The position numbers and the translations under genes are program-made. A stretch of DNA of 64,000 bases, taken from contig CAWEBQ010000003.1 of assembly GCA_963807385.1 (NCBI GenBank), forward strand, positions 894,188 through 958,187. Direction: 5' to 3'. The notes below the pieces were generated by a model. It searched no databases. It was not told the origin of the DNA and was given only the letters and a program-made list of their open reading frames with translations. The DNA is from JBDTSW01 sp963807385. GTDB taxonomy: Bacteria; Actinomycetota; Thermoleophilia; Solirubrobacterales; 70-9. Positions 1 through 8,491 of this stretch are shown piece by piece; position 1 is the first letter of the stretch, and every line of letters starts with the position of its first letter.

Positions 1-1304
1 GGCAGCACGGCGTCCCCGAACGCGATCAGCCCGGCTGACGCCACCACCACCAGCGCCAGGCGGCGCCACTCGTACGGCACGTGGAAGAGCCGCTGGCTGA
101 AGACGTACATCAAAACCAGCACGACGACGTAGGAGGCGACCAGCGCGATCGCGGCGCCGACGATCCCCTTCTCCGGCACCAGCCAGAGGTTGAGACCGAT
201 GTTCACCACGACGGCAGCCACCGTGGCCGGAAGCCCGAACTCGGTGCGCCCGGTGCGCCCGAGAACCACCACCATCGCGAGGTAGATGGCATAGAGCGCG
301 ATGCCCGCCGCCAGCGGCCCGACCACCTCGTAGGCGGCGAAGAACTCGTCGGCGGCCAGGGCTCGTAGCAGCCAGCGGGCCAGCAACCACAGGCCCACGA
401 CGGCGAACGCGAGGACAGCCGCAAACCAGGTGACGACCAGGGCGTAGGCTCTGCGTGCCTCGTCGTCGTCGCGAATCGAGTACGCCAGCGGCGGGAACGC
501 GAGCTGGAACCCGCGGGCGAGCACCTGCAGGCCGTTGGCGAACTTCACCGCGAGCGCGTAAAGCCCAGCCTCGGCCAGCCCGGCGAGCCGCACGATGATG
601 ATCCTGTCGATGAAGTTCAGGGAGTAGAGCGTGAGCTCTGCGGGCATGGTCGGGAGCCCGAAGCGCACCATGCGCCGCAGCAGGGGTACGTCGAAGCGCA
701 GGCTGAGGCGCCTGCGCTCCGCCCACAGCCGGTAGGCGAGGAAGATCAGCCCCGTGCCGAACGTGCCGAGCAGGATCCCCTCCGCCCCCATGTCCCGTAC
801 CACGACGAGGTAGACCGTGGTCGGGATTGTGACCAGCACGTTGATCACGGTGAGCCCGAAGTAGGCGCGTGCTCGCTCATCGAGGCGCAGGAGGGTGAGG
901 ACGAACTCCCACAGCGTCAGGCTCCAGAGGCCGAGGATCGCGAGGCGCGCGAGGCCGGCGTCGGGCCGCTCGAGGAGCGCCTCCGAGATCGGCCCGGCGA
1001 ACGGAAGGGCGATCGCCGCCGCCAGGGTCGAGGTCCAGGCGAGCGAGGCGAAGCCCGTAGAGACGACCCGTTCGGGCCGCTCGCCGGCGAGGTAGTAGAA
1101 GCGCAGGATCGCCTCGATCACACCGAAGCGCACCACGATCGACGCCGCGATGACCGAGGCGAGCATGACCTCTGCCGCGCCGTAGTCGGCCGGCGTCAGA
1201 TACGCCGTATAGATCGGGAGGAGGACGACCGCGATCAGCTTCGAGACCACGCTCGAGGCGGTGTACGCCGCCCCAGTGGTCGCCAGCCGTCGCAGGTAGT
1301 TCAT
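1..1304 (-). CDS. Wzx-like polysaccharide flippase (partial, C-terminus outside window)
   Basis: Reading the minus strand from the ATG at 1304 gives an uninterrupted frame of about 434 codons that runs off the window edge. It begins MNYLRRLATTGAAYTASSVV and consists of repeated hydrophobic helices (about 12 in what is visible) separated by short Arg-rich loops. This is the pattern of the polysaccharide biosynthesis/MATE-like flippases that move lipid-linked oligosaccharide across the membrane. The start lies 13 bp after the stop of the O-antigen-ligase-like gene, so the two are probably co-transcribed. The family is assigned by topology and context only; a MurJ or other MOP-superfamily member is possible. 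Confidence 0.82.
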   Translation of the reverse strand, partial: MNYLRRLATTGAAYTASSVVSKLIAVVLLPIYTAYLTPADYGAAEVMLASVIAASIVVRFGVIEAILRFYYLAGERPERVVSTGFASLAWTSTLAAAIALPFAGPISEALLERPDAGLARLAILGLWSLTLWEFVLTLLRLDERARAYFGLTVINVLVTIPTTVYLVVVRDMGAEGILLGTFGTGLIFLAYRLWAERRRLSLRFDVPLLRRMVRFGLPTMPAELTLYSLNFIDRIIIVRLAGLAEAGLYALAVKFANGLQVLARGFQLAFPPLAYSIRDDDEARRAYALVVTWFAAVLAFAVVGLWLLARWLLRALAADEFFAAYEVVGPLAAGIALYAIYLAMVVVLGRTGRTEFGLPATVAAVVVNIGLNLWLVPEKGIVGAAIALVASYVVVLVLMYVFSQRLFHVPYEWRRLALVVVASAGLIAFGDAVL

Positions 1305-1317
1305 CGCCGGGCGCGTC

Positions 1318-2754
1318 TCACTCGCGGCGCAGGGCCACTCCCAGCGCCATGAGTGCCCAGGTCGCCGGGTCGGTGAGGAGGCCCGCATAGCCCAGGCTGT
1401 GCACCACAAGGGCGGCCAAGCCGGCCGCTGCGGCAGCCCGGCCGGGCGAGGAGCTGACCCCGGCGCCGAGCAGCGCCCACGCCATGGCCGCCAGGAGACC
1501 CACGTAGACGATCGAGCCCGGTATGCCCTGCTCCGCCGCCACGGTGATCGGCTCCGAGTGCGACGCCGTGGTCTCCGTCTTGCGCACCTGGTCGAAGTAG
1601 GCCCGCCCGAACGCGCCCGAGCCCCAGCCCACAACCGGCTCCTCCTCGATCAGCTCGAACCCGCCCTCCAACAGGGCGCCGCGCCCGCTGGTCTCCTCAT
1701 CGAACCCGCGAACCGGCCCCACGTCGGGCCGGTCGAGGCCGCCCGAGAGGACCAGCGCCGCACCCGTGAGGACGATCGCGAATCCGGCGCCGAGCGCCCC
1801 GACGAGCCCGTACCGCAGCGCGGCCAGCAACCCCAGGCCCACGAGCATCGCCGCGACGCTGGTGAGCGAGAACGAAAGCGCCAGGCCGGCGAGCATCAGC
1901 ACGCCCGCCCCGGTGGCCCAAAGCGCCGCGGCTCCGGCGCGCGACCACGCGACTGCCGCGCCCATCGCGATCGCGCCCAGCGCCATGTACCGGCCGAGGA
2001 CGTTCGGGTCGAAGAACACGGAGTTGACCCGGAAGAACGGCTTAATCTGATTCGAGTCGAGGAGATCCTTGTTGAGGATCAGGTCGCGGAGCGCGAACTC
2101 GCCGATCGCGACTGCGGCGAGTGCCACGCCTACAGCCCCGACCGAGATCGCCGCGGCTCGTAGCGTGCGGACGTTCCAGCGAACGTCCGCGAGCTGGCAG
2201 AACAGCACGGCGAACGGCACGAGGAAGAAGCCGACGTTCTCGACCGCGTTCGAGACGTCGTCGCTGTATGCGGCCTGGACCGCGTAGAGCGCGAGCGTGG
2301 CGGCTAGCGCCCGGCGCAGCCACGCGACGGCCGGCGCCTGAGGCCGAGCGGCGACCGGACGCTCCATGCCGGTCATTGCCACGAGGCGGGCGGCGATCAC
2401 CAGGTAGAGCGGGATCAGCAGGTTCGACGTCTCGCCGGCGATCTGCACCGGGAGCCGCAGCGCGAGCGCGGCGAACGCGAGGACGGGAAACGCCCACTCG
2501 ATCCGCCGCATCACCACTGCCCCCACGCCAACGGCCACCGTCCCGGCCGCCACCGCGGCCGCGATCAAAGCCGGACTGTCGCGCAGATCGCTCACCTGCC
2601 TGCCGTCCCAGACGTCTCCCAGCACCAGCGCGGGCGCTGCGACGAGTGCGACCGCCAGGGCGACGGGCTGCCACCGGGCCTCGGGCGCGAGGATGGCGGC
2701 GGCCGCAGCCCCACAGGCGATCAGCAGGCCGACCAGCTCAAGAGGCTCGGCCAT
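1318..2754 (-). CDS. O-antigen ligase / Wzy-type polymerase family membrane protein
   Basis: A 478-residue integral membrane protein with about 11-12 predicted helices. The long extracytoplasmic loop in the C-terminal third carries the family pattern: a GRGALLEGG segment, then EEEPVVGWGSGAFGRAY, then a conserved His followed by AAEQGIPGS (roughly residues 355-425). Wzy_C proteins ligate or polymerise lipid-linked glycans on the outer face of the membrane. Its ATG at 2754 overlaps the upstream stop by one base (TGATG), indicating translational coupling. Whether it acts as polymerase or ligase cannot be told from sequence. The position next to a flippase supports a role in surface polysaccharide assembly. 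Confidence 0.85.
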   Translation of the reverse strand: MAEPLELVGLLIACGAAAAAILAPEARWQPVALAVALVAAPALVLGDVWDGRQVSDLRDSPALIAAAVAAGTVAVGVGAVVMRRIEWAFPVLAFAALALRLPVQIAGETSNLLIPLYLVIAARLVAMTGMERPVAARPQAPAVAWLRRALAATLALYAVQAAYSDDVSNAVENVGFFLVPFAVLFCQLADVRWNVRTLRAAAISVGAVGVALAAVAIGEFALRDLILNKDLLDSNQIKPFFRVNSVFFDPNVLGRYMALGAIAMGAAVAWSRAGAAALWATGAGVLMLAGLALSFSLTSVAAMLVGLGLLAALRYGLVGALGAGFAIVLTGAALVLSGGLDRPDVGPVRGFDEETSGRGALLEGGFELIEEEPVVGWGSGAFGRAYFDQVRKTETTASHSEPITVAAEQGIPGSIVYVGLLAAMAWALLGAGVSSSPGRAAAAAGLAALVVHSLGYAGLLTDPATWALMALGVALRRE

Positions 2755-3221
2755 CAGCAGCGCAACCCCTCGCTGTCCACGTCGTACCTGGGTTCGGGCC
2801 GCTTGAGCGTGACCCTGCTCGGAAAGACCATGTCGCGATCGCTTCGCGGCAGCTCCACGCGGAGGCGATAGCGCCCGACCGACGCCGGCTCGCCCTCGTC
2901 GTCGGTCCCGTCCCAGAGGTAGGTGACCGGCTTCTCCGCCGTGAGGTCGGCGTCGTCGTCAAGCGTCTTGACCAGGACGAGGTTCCTCCCGACGATCGTG
3001 ACCCTGGCGTCGGGATCGCCCTCGCGGACGAGGAAGGTGATCTCCGCGGTGTCACAGAAGTCGTCGCCGTTCGGGCTGATCACGTCGGGGAGGCGGCGAA
3101 CCTCCAGCACGAGGTCCGGGGTTCGAGACGCGAGCACCACAACGGCGGCTGCGAGCCCCGCGGCGAAGAGGAGTGCGAACAGGGCTACGGCGCGGGTGAT
3201 CCTCATTGGCCCGCGCCCCAT
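2754..3221 (-). CDS. membrane-anchored protein with FlgD-Ig-like domain
   Basis: A 155-residue protein with one N-terminal hydrophobic helix (about residues 10-32) and an outer domain. The segment YLWDGTDDEGEPASVGRYRL (about 103-122) matches the WDGxDxxGxxxxxGxYxx pattern of FlgD-type Ig folds found in many secreted bacterial proteins. ISPNGDDFCDTAEI earlier in the domain also fits the opening of such domains. The start could be the second Met (MRITRAV, 15 bases further in). It is coupled to the polymerase-like gene by a TGATG overlap. No enzyme motif is visible, so a structural or binding role on the cell surface is inferred. Confidence 0.7.
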   Translation of the reverse strand: MGRGPMRITRAVALFALLFAAGLAAAVVVLASRTPDLVLEVRRLPDVISPNGDDFCDTAEITFLVREGDPDARVTIVGRNLVLVKTLDDDADLTAEKPVTYLWDGTDDEGEPASVGRYRLRVELPRSDRDMVFPSRVTLKRPEPRYDVDSEGLRC

Positions 3222-3231
3222 GGTGCCCGCA

Positions 3232-4050
3232 CTAGCCGCCGCCCGAGACCACGCGGTCCTGGCCGGCGATCACGACGACCTGAGCGCCCTCGGCCAGCCG
3301 CTGAGCCTGGCGATCGATCGGCTGAACCGGCACGCCCCCCAGCCGCGTTGACAGCCGCTTCGCCGCGGCCTGCGATCCCGGCTCGTAGAGCACCACGGTC
3401 TGCTCGACGGTCTCCGGGTTGGTGGTAACGGCGCCGAGCGTGAAGTCGTTCGCCTCGACGTCGTCTCCGACCTTGCCGCCGAGCCCGGCCGAGGTCGTCC
3501 CGTTCAACACGGCGACGGTCGTCGCGCTGGCATCGATACGGGCCTCGGGCTGGCGCTCGTCTCCGCCCTCGCTCAGCACCTGGTAGCCGAAGATGCCCGC
3601 GACCGCCAGCACCAGCGAACCCACACCGATCGCCGCCAGCAACCTGGGCTGGGTGATGAAGTCCCTGAACCGCCGCCAGCGCGGGTGCGGCAGCAGCGCC
3701 GCTCGCTCCATAGTCACCCGCTCGAGGGCGGGCCGCTCGCTGGTGACGCGAGCGGCCACCTCGCTCGGCTGGCCCGGCACGACGGCAGGAAATTCGCCCG
3801 TCAGCACCTCGATCTCGGTCTCGGCTCGGTCGAGGATCGCCTCGCTGGCCTGCACGTCGGCCGTCACGTGTTCGGGCTCGTGCTCCATCCACGCCGCGAG
3901 CCTCTTGAGGTCGCGGCGCTGGGAGAGGTACAGGGGCAGCAAAAGCAACGTGCCGATCCCCGCGGCGGTGGGGATCGCCCACGCGGCCACGTCCACGACC
4001 TTGGTGAGGTCAACCGTGGCGGCGATCATCGATCCCACGCGCCCCGCCAC
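3232..4050 (-). CDS. LytR C-terminal domain protein (second of a pair)
   Basis: A 272-residue protein with a helix at about residues 14-35 (AWAIPTAAGIGTLLLLPLYL), a charged cytoplasmic linker, a second helix near 142-160, and an outer domain at about 175-270. That domain has the LytR_C signature, beginning VAVLNGTTSAGLGGKVGDDV and later containing VVLYEPGSQ and VVVIAGQD. In LytR-CpsA-Psr proteins this module follows a catalytic LCP domain, which is absent here. The start is a GTG at 4050; the internal ATG at 4029 is an alternative. It lies 4 bp after its paralogue, so the pair looks like a duplication inside the polysaccharide operon. Confidence 0.78.
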   Translation of the reverse strand: MAGRVGSMIAATVDLTKVVDVAAWAIPTAAGIGTLLLLPLYLSQRRDLKRLAAWMEHEPEHVTADVQASEAILDRAETEIEVLTGEFPAVVPGQPSEVAARVTSERPALERVTMERAALLPHPRWRRFRDFITQPRLLAAIGVGSLVLAVAGIFGYQVLSEGGDERQPEARIDASATTVAVLNGTTSAGLGGKVGDDVEANDFTLGAVTTNPETVEQTVVLYEPGSQAAAKRLSTRLGGVPVQPIDRQAQRLAEGAQVVVIAGQDRVVSGGG

Positions 4051-4054
4051 TCAC

Positions 4055-4804
4055 CTAGAACTGGGCGTCGTCGGCGCCGACAACGAGTACCAGCTTGGCG
4101 TCGCCCGCCGTCGCGCGAATGTCAGCGGCCATCTCCTCCGTCTGCGTCTCGCCGAGCTGCTTTGCGACGCCGCGCGCGAGCTCCGCGGCCTCGCCCTCGA
4201 GGCCGGGCTCGTACATCACCACGGTCTCGGTGAATGCCGCCGGGGAGTTGGTGCGGGTCCCGATCGGGTACCCGAGCTGCTTCACAACCTCGCTCGCGAC
4301 CTTGTCGGCGAGCCCGGGAACTCCCTGGACCGCGTCTGTCTGGGTCGCGTTGAGGACCGCTACCTTCGGCTTCTCGCCGTCCGCCTTCTTCGTCACCTGC
4401 GGCTTCTTGGCGTCGTCTCCGCCGTCGTCTCCGCCGCCGAGCCCGAAGCCGCCGGTGAGAACGCCCGCGGCGATGATCGCCGCCCCCAGCACTCCGAGGA
4501 TGACCCGCCCGTCGATCGGAAGGTTGCGATCGAAGCTCTCGTACCGGGGACGCACCCAGTCCTCGACCGCAGCCCAGCCGCGCGAGATTCGCCCCGGGCC
4601 CTCCGGCTGAGTCTCCTCGCCGCGCAGCTCGGCCGCGGCAAGCGAGGCATCCGCGGCCTCCTTGGCGCGTTCCGGCGCGCGTCCCGCCCACTCCCGCAGC
4701 CGCCGCAGGTCACGCGACTGCTGGAACAGGAGGAAGGCCAGGACCGCGAGGGCGACGAAGGCCGCTAGGCCGACGATCGGCCCGATCTTCTCGATCAGGT
4801 CCAT
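4055..4804 (-). CDS. LytR C-terminal domain protein (first of a pair)
   Basis: A 249-residue protein built like the next gene: an N-terminal helix (about 10-27), a charged linker rich in Arg, Glu and Ala, a second helix near 100-118, an Asp/Gly/Lys-rich spacer, then a LytR_C domain (about 145-249) starting KPKVAVLNATQTDAV and containing VVMYEPGLEGEAAEL and VLVVGADD. No LCP catalytic domain is present. Position between the epimerase/dehydratase and the FlgD-like protein suggests a role in attaching or organising the surface glycan; this is inference. The ATG at 4804 follows a 47-bp gap after the epimerase. Confidence 0.78.
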   Translation of the reverse strand: MDLIEKIGPIVGLAAFVALAVLAFLLFQQSRDLRRLREWAGRAPERAKEAADASLAAAELRGEETQPEGPGRISRGWAAVEDWVRPRYESFDRNLPIDGRVILGVLGAAIIAAGVLTGGFGLGGGDDGGDDAKKPQVTKKADGEKPKVAVLNATQTDAVQGVPGLADKVASEVVKQLGYPIGTRTNSPAAFTETVVMYEPGLEGEAAELARGVAKQLGETQTEEMAADIRATAGDAKLVLVVGADDAQF

Positions 4805-4851
4805 AAGAAGTGGTGGATGCTAGAGAGCGAGGTGGGCGCGACGGGGCGCGG

Positions 4852-6741
4852 TCATGCGTCGAGCTCAACCGGGGAGATGTGCTCGGCCCCCGCGACGAGC
4901 TCGACGACGCGGGCAGCCAGATCCGTCTCATCGCCCGAGGCCACCATCTCCTCCAACTCGGCCACCGTGCGCTCGACCCATTCGGCGTCCAGCGGCAGCA
5001 GTCGCCCGGCGCGGACGATGCGCTCGGCCGCGGTCGGTCGCGCCTCCTCGTCGGCGTTGAAGAGCTCCTCGTGGATCTTCTCCCCCGGCCGGGGCCCGGT
5101 GAACTCGATCGCGATGTCGACGTCCGGCTCCTGGCCGGCCAGCGAGATCATGTTCCGGGCGAGATCCACGATCCGCACCGGATCGCCCATCTCGAGCACG
5201 AACACCTCGCCCGAGGCCCCGCCCAGGTCCGCCGCCTGGATCACCAGCTGCACGGCCTCCGGAATCGTCATGAAGTAGCGGGTCATCTCCGGATGGGTGA
5301 CCGTCACCGGTCCTCCGCGCTCGATCTGGGAGCGGAAGATCGGGACGACGCTGCCCGACGACGCGAGCACGTTGCCGAACCTGACGCTGATGAAGCGCGT
5401 CCGGGGGTGCCGCTGCCCGGCGGCCGACATGATCCACTCTGCCATCGCCTTCGAGGCGCCCATCACGGTCTTGGGGTTCACGGCCTTGTCGGTCGAGATC
5501 AGGACGAAGCGCTCGGCGCCCGCCACGGCGGCGGTCTCGGCGACGACGCGCGTTGCGATCCCGTTGTTGCGAACAGCCTCCAGCGGGTTCGCCTCCATCA
5601 GGGGCACGTGCTTGTAGGCGGCGGCGTGGAACACGACCGCGGGCTTGAACCGCTGCATGACCTCCAGCATCCTGTCGGCCTCCTTGCAGTCGGCGAGTAC
5701 CGACTCGACCGCGGTGAAGTGCCACTCCCCGGTGAGCTCGCGGTCGATCTCGAACAGCGGCCCCTCCGCGTGGTCGAGCAGGACCAGGAGCTTCGGGTTC
5801 ACCCGCGCGATCTGCCGTGAGAGCTCCGATCCGATCGAACCGCCCGCGCCGGTGATGAGGACGATCTTGTCCTGGAGGTAGGCGCCGACCCTGTCGAGCT
5901 CCATCACGACGGGGTCGCGGCCGAGGACGTCCTCCACCTGGACCTCGCGCAGCTGGCGCGTGAGCTGCACGCCTCCGCGCAGCAACTCGAACACCGTGGG
6001 CAGCGTCTGGACCCGGATGTCTCGCTCGCGGCAGGCCGCCACCACCTTGGCGCGCAGGGTGCCCGGCGCCGAGGGGATCGCGATGAAGACCTCGTCCGGC
6101 TTCATCCGATCACAGATCGCGGCGATCTCGTCGGTGGTGCCGAGCACCTCGAGGCCCAGATTGCGCATTCCCTGTTTACGCGGGTCGTCATCGACGAAGC
6201 CGATCGCCCGGTTGCCGAGGTTCGGGTTGAGCTGCATCTCGCGCACGACCATCTGTCCGCCGGAGCCAGCGCCGACCACCAGCACCTTGCGCGCCTTGCG
6301 CTTGAGGGCGACGCGGCCGGGCCGCTCGGCGATCGTCCGTCGCAGCAGGCGGGCGCCGGCGGTGAGCATGGTGAGAAGGAGCGCGTCGAAGACCACCACC
6401 GAGCGCGGGAGGTCATCCGCGAAGGGCTGGGCAATCGCGAAGACCAGTACCAGCAGGGCGACCGAGACCAGCGCCGCCCGCACCAGCGGCCATAGGTCCG
6501 GCAGGCGGAAGTAGCGCCACCATTTCTGATGCTGACCCAGCACCTCGAACACGGCGGCCTGACCCAGCGCGACGAACGCGATCGAGCCGACGAGCATGTC
6601 CTCGTAGCGCAGGGGGATCCCGCCCGTCACGTCCAGGAACCGGAGCTTGAAGGCCAGGAAGTATGCGGCGGCCGCGAGCAGGGCATCCGCTCCGAACTGC
6701 AGCGCCCGTCGGCCGTTCGACGAATCACGCAGGCGTGACAT
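4852..6741 (-). CDS. WbpM/CapD/PglF-type nucleotide-sugar epimerase/dehydratase
   Basis: A 629-residue membrane-anchored SDR enzyme. Four hydrophobic helices occupy about residues 15-110. A CoA-binding-like Rossmann segment follows (VLVVGAGSGGQMV, about 150), then the catalytic SDR domain with LITGAGGSIGSE near 290, AAYKHVPLMEANPLE near 385, and STDKAVNPKTVMGASK near 415. The MxxxK in place of YxxxK is usual for this subfamily. These enzymes make UDP-4-keto-6-deoxy sugars or C5 epimers for surface glycans. A TACACT hexamer ends 8 bases before the ATG at 6741, so I prefer that start to the TTG at 6750. It heads the minus-strand polysaccharide operon. Confidence 0.9.
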   Translation of the reverse strand: MSRLRDSSNGRRALQFGADALLAAAAYFLAFKLRFLDVTGGIPLRYEDMLVGSIAFVALGQAAVFEVLGQHQKWWRYFRLPDLWPLVRAALVSVALLVLVFAIAQPFADDLPRSVVVFDALLLTMLTAGARLLRRTIAERPGRVALKRKARKVLVVGAGSGGQMVVREMQLNPNLGNRAIGFVDDDPRKQGMRNLGLEVLGTTDEIAAICDRMKPDEVFIAIPSAPGTLRAKVVAACRERDIRVQTLPTVFELLRGGVQLTRQLREVQVEDVLGRDPVVMELDRVGAYLQDKIVLITGAGGSIGSELSRQIARVNPKLLVLLDHAEGPLFEIDRELTGEWHFTAVESVLADCKEADRMLEVMQRFKPAVVFHAAAYKHVPLMEANPLEAVRNNGIATRVVAETAAVAGAERFVLISTDKAVNPKTVMGASKAMAEWIMSAAGQRHPRTRFISVRFGNVLASSGSVVPIFRSQIERGGPVTVTHPEMTRYFMTIPEAVQLVIQAADLGGASGEVFVLEMGDPVRIVDLARNMISLAGQEPDVDIAIEFTGPRPGEKIHEELFNADEEARPTAAERIVRAGRLLPLDAEWVERTVAELEEMVASGDETDLAARVVELVAGAEHISPVELDA

Positions 6742-6749
6742 GGCGATCA

Positions 6750-6755
6750 AGTGTA
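6750..6755 (-). promoter_or_regulatory. -10 element for the polysaccharide operon
   Basis: TACACT on the minus strand, 8 bases upstream of the ATG at 6741, which would place the transcript start at or next to the start codon. No clear ribosome binding site lies between, consistent with a leaderless message. Confidence 0.5.
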
Positions 6756-6778
6756 GAGGCGCGAAAGCGACCCCTGCC

Positions 6779-6784
6779 TATGAT
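6779..6784 (+). promoter_or_regulatory. -10 element for dedA
   Basis: TATGAT on the plus strand ends 11 bases before the ATG at 6796. It sits back to back with the minus-strand TACACT at 6750-6755, making a compact divergent promoter pair of about 50 bp. Confidence 0.5.
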
Positions 6785-6795
6785 CCGGCCCCTGC

Positions 6796-7437
6796 ATGAC
6801 CGACTTCATCGTCGATCCGATCGTCGAGTTCGCGACCGAGTTCATTGACACGGTTGGCCTCTTCGGGGTCTTCTTCCTGATGCTGCTCGAATCCGCGTGC
6901 CTGCCCGTGCCCAGCGAGGCGATCATGCTGTTCGCCGGCTTCAACGTCTCCGAGGGAAACATGACCCTGTTCGGGATCGTCGCCGCGGGGGTGCTCGGAA
7001 ACGTCGTGGGCTCGTGGATCGCCTGGGGCATCGGCTACTACGGCCGGATGGAGCTGCTGGAGAAGAACCGGCTGATCCACATCAATCACAAGCACCTCGA
7101 CTGGGCCGACTCGTGGTTCCAGCGCCACGGCGACGCGACCGTCTTCTTCACCCGGATGCTCCCGATCATCCGCACCTTCATCTCCCTGCCCGCTGGTATC
7201 GCCCGCATGCCCTTCTGGCGCTTCACGGTCCTCACGCTGCTGGGCTGTATCCCGTGGGTCCTGATGCTGGGCATCATCGGAACGGAGGTCGGCGATCAGT
7301 GGGAGGAGTGGCGCGACTACCTCCACTACGGGGACTACGTCGTGCTCGCAGCGGTGGTCGGCGGCCTGATCTGGCTGCTGATCCGCCGGCGACGAGGGGG
7401 CGGCGGGGACTCCGAGCCGGCCGAGGCGAGCCCGTAG
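6796..7437 (+). CDS. DedA family membrane protein
   Basis: A 213-residue polytopic protein with the DedA (SNARE-associated) signature: ESACLPVPSEAIMLFAGF (about 33-50) with its conserved acidic residue, and FFTRMLPIIRTFISLPAG (about 116-133), which gives the FxRxxPxxR motif. About five membrane segments are visible and the C-terminus is a short Arg/Gly-rich tail. DedA proteins include flippases for undecaprenyl phosphate and other phospholipids. The next gene downstream is an undecaprenyl pyrophosphate phosphatase-like gene, which fits a lipid-carrier recycling role. The specific substrate is inferred. Confidence 0.9.
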   Translation: MTDFIVDPIVEFATEFIDTVGLFGVFFLMLLESACLPVPSEAIMLFAGFNVSEGNMTLFGIVAAGVLGNVVGSWIAWGIGYYGRMELLEKNRLIHINHKHLDWADSWFQRHGDATVFFTRMLPIIRTFISLPAGIARMPFWRFTVLTLLGCIPWVLMLGIIGTEVGDQWEEWRDYLHYGDYVVLAAVVGGLIWLLIRRRRGGGGDSEPAEASP

Positions 7438-7439
7438 AA

Positions 7440-8257
7440 GCAGGTCCCACAGGCGGCAGGCCCACCCTCGGCGCCGGGCAGGCCCTGGCCCTCGGCGTGG
7501 TGCAGGGGCCGGCCGAGCTTCTGCCGGTGTCGAGCTCGGCCCATCTCAACCTGGTGCCCTGGATGCTGGGCTGGGACTGGCAGGACGCCGAACCCGAGGC
7601 CCGCAAGAGCTTTGAGGTGGCCGTTCACGCGGGCGGCGCTGCCGCGCTGCTGATCGGCCAGCGCCGGCTGATCGCCAGCGAATTGCAGGCTTTCAACGCC
7701 CGACGTGCGGGGGTTGTGGCCCTGTCCTTCGCGATTCCCGCCGTCGCCGGCCTGCTGTGGGAGCGGCAGATCGAGGAGCGCTTCGGCAGCCCGCGGTCGA
7801 TCGCGGTTGGGCTGCTGGCGGGCTCCGCGGCCATGGTTGCGGCGGACCTCACCCCCAGGAGCGAGGTGGTGGTGGCGCCCGGGCCGCCGACGGTCTCGCG
7901 CTGGGATTGGGGCAGGCGGCGGCGCTGATGCCGGGCGTGTCCCGCAACGGCGCGACGCTGACCGCCGCACGAATGAGGGGGTTCACGCGTGAGCAGTCGA
8001 ACCTCCTGTCACGCACAGTCGCGCTGCCGGTCATCGCCGGCGCCGCCGCGCTCAAGGGCCACCGGCTTCGCCGGCGCGGCGTCCAGCCGGGCCTACGCCG
8101 GGCGCTGGCGGCCGGCGTCGCAGCCTCGTTCGCATCGACCCTGGCGTCGCAGCGCCTGATCCGTCTCGTCGAGCGCGACCGGGCACTCTGGCCGTACGCG
8201 GCCTACCGGGTCGGACTGGCGGCGCTGGTCGCCCGCCGGCTCGCCCGCCGGCCTTGA
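7440..8257 (+). pseudogene. uppP: undecaprenyl-diphosphatase-like gene, frameshifted
   Basis: Two frames together encode one UppP/BacA protein. The first part contains QGPAELLPVSSSAHL, matching the QGxxExLPVSSSxHL active-site motif. After about 7861-7888 the reading shifts to another frame that begins DGLALGLGQAAALMPGVSRN and supplies the second PGxSRxGAT motif plus the remaining helices to the stop at 8255-8257. A one-base indel in the GTGGTGGTGG/GCCCGGGCC stretch would join them. No ATG, GTG or TTG lies in frame just before the homologous start, so the 5' end is also unclear. The enzyme would recycle undecaprenyl pyrophosphate. A sequence error is as likely as a true pseudogene. Confidence 0.72.
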
Positions 8258-8281
8258 CTTCGCCGGCTGCGGCAGTAGGTT
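8254..8281 (+). promoter_or_regulatory. candidate sigma-70 promoter
   Basis: TTGACT (8254-8259) and TAGGTT (8276-8281) are separated by 16 bases, overlapping the uppP stop codon. It would drive the short ORF at 8334 and possibly purM. Prediction only. Confidence 0.4.
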
Positions 8282-8333
8282 CAAGATCCTGCGCGCGGGT
8301 CGGTCGCACGCCTTATGGGAAGGAACCCCAGCC

Positions 8334-8450
8334 ATGACGTTCCGGAGACGAACGATGACCGCTGCCCTCGCGACGGTGGTCCTCGTGACCGCGAGCGTGA
8401 CCCGTCACAACTGCGAGACGGGCGTCAGGCACTGGACCGCCAGGAAGTAG
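8334..8450 (+). CDS. short ORF, possible secreted or leader peptide
   Basis: A 38-codon ORF begins with an ATG preceded at 8 bases by GGGAAGGAA, a reasonable ribosome binding site, and downstream of a plausible promoter. The product starts MTFRRRTMTAALATVVLVTA, which is signal-peptide-like (three Arg then a hydrophobic stretch), and ends with a short polar tail containing one Cys. It ends 41 bp before the purM start. I recognise no family. It could be a true small secreted peptide, the broken 5' end of a longer secreted protein, or chance. Confidence 0.3.
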   Translation: MTFRRRTMTAALATVVLVTASVTRHNCETGVRHWTARK

Positions 8451-8491
8451 ACGTCCCGGCGGCTCGGCCGGGGGTGCGATTGAATCGTGGG

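Noticed and set aside
2121..3428. Open plus-strand frame of 435 codons, Arg/Pro-rich
   Set aside because: Shadow of the O-antigen-ligase and FlgD-like genes; composition (Arg, Pro, Ala) is typical of wrong-frame GC-rich DNA.
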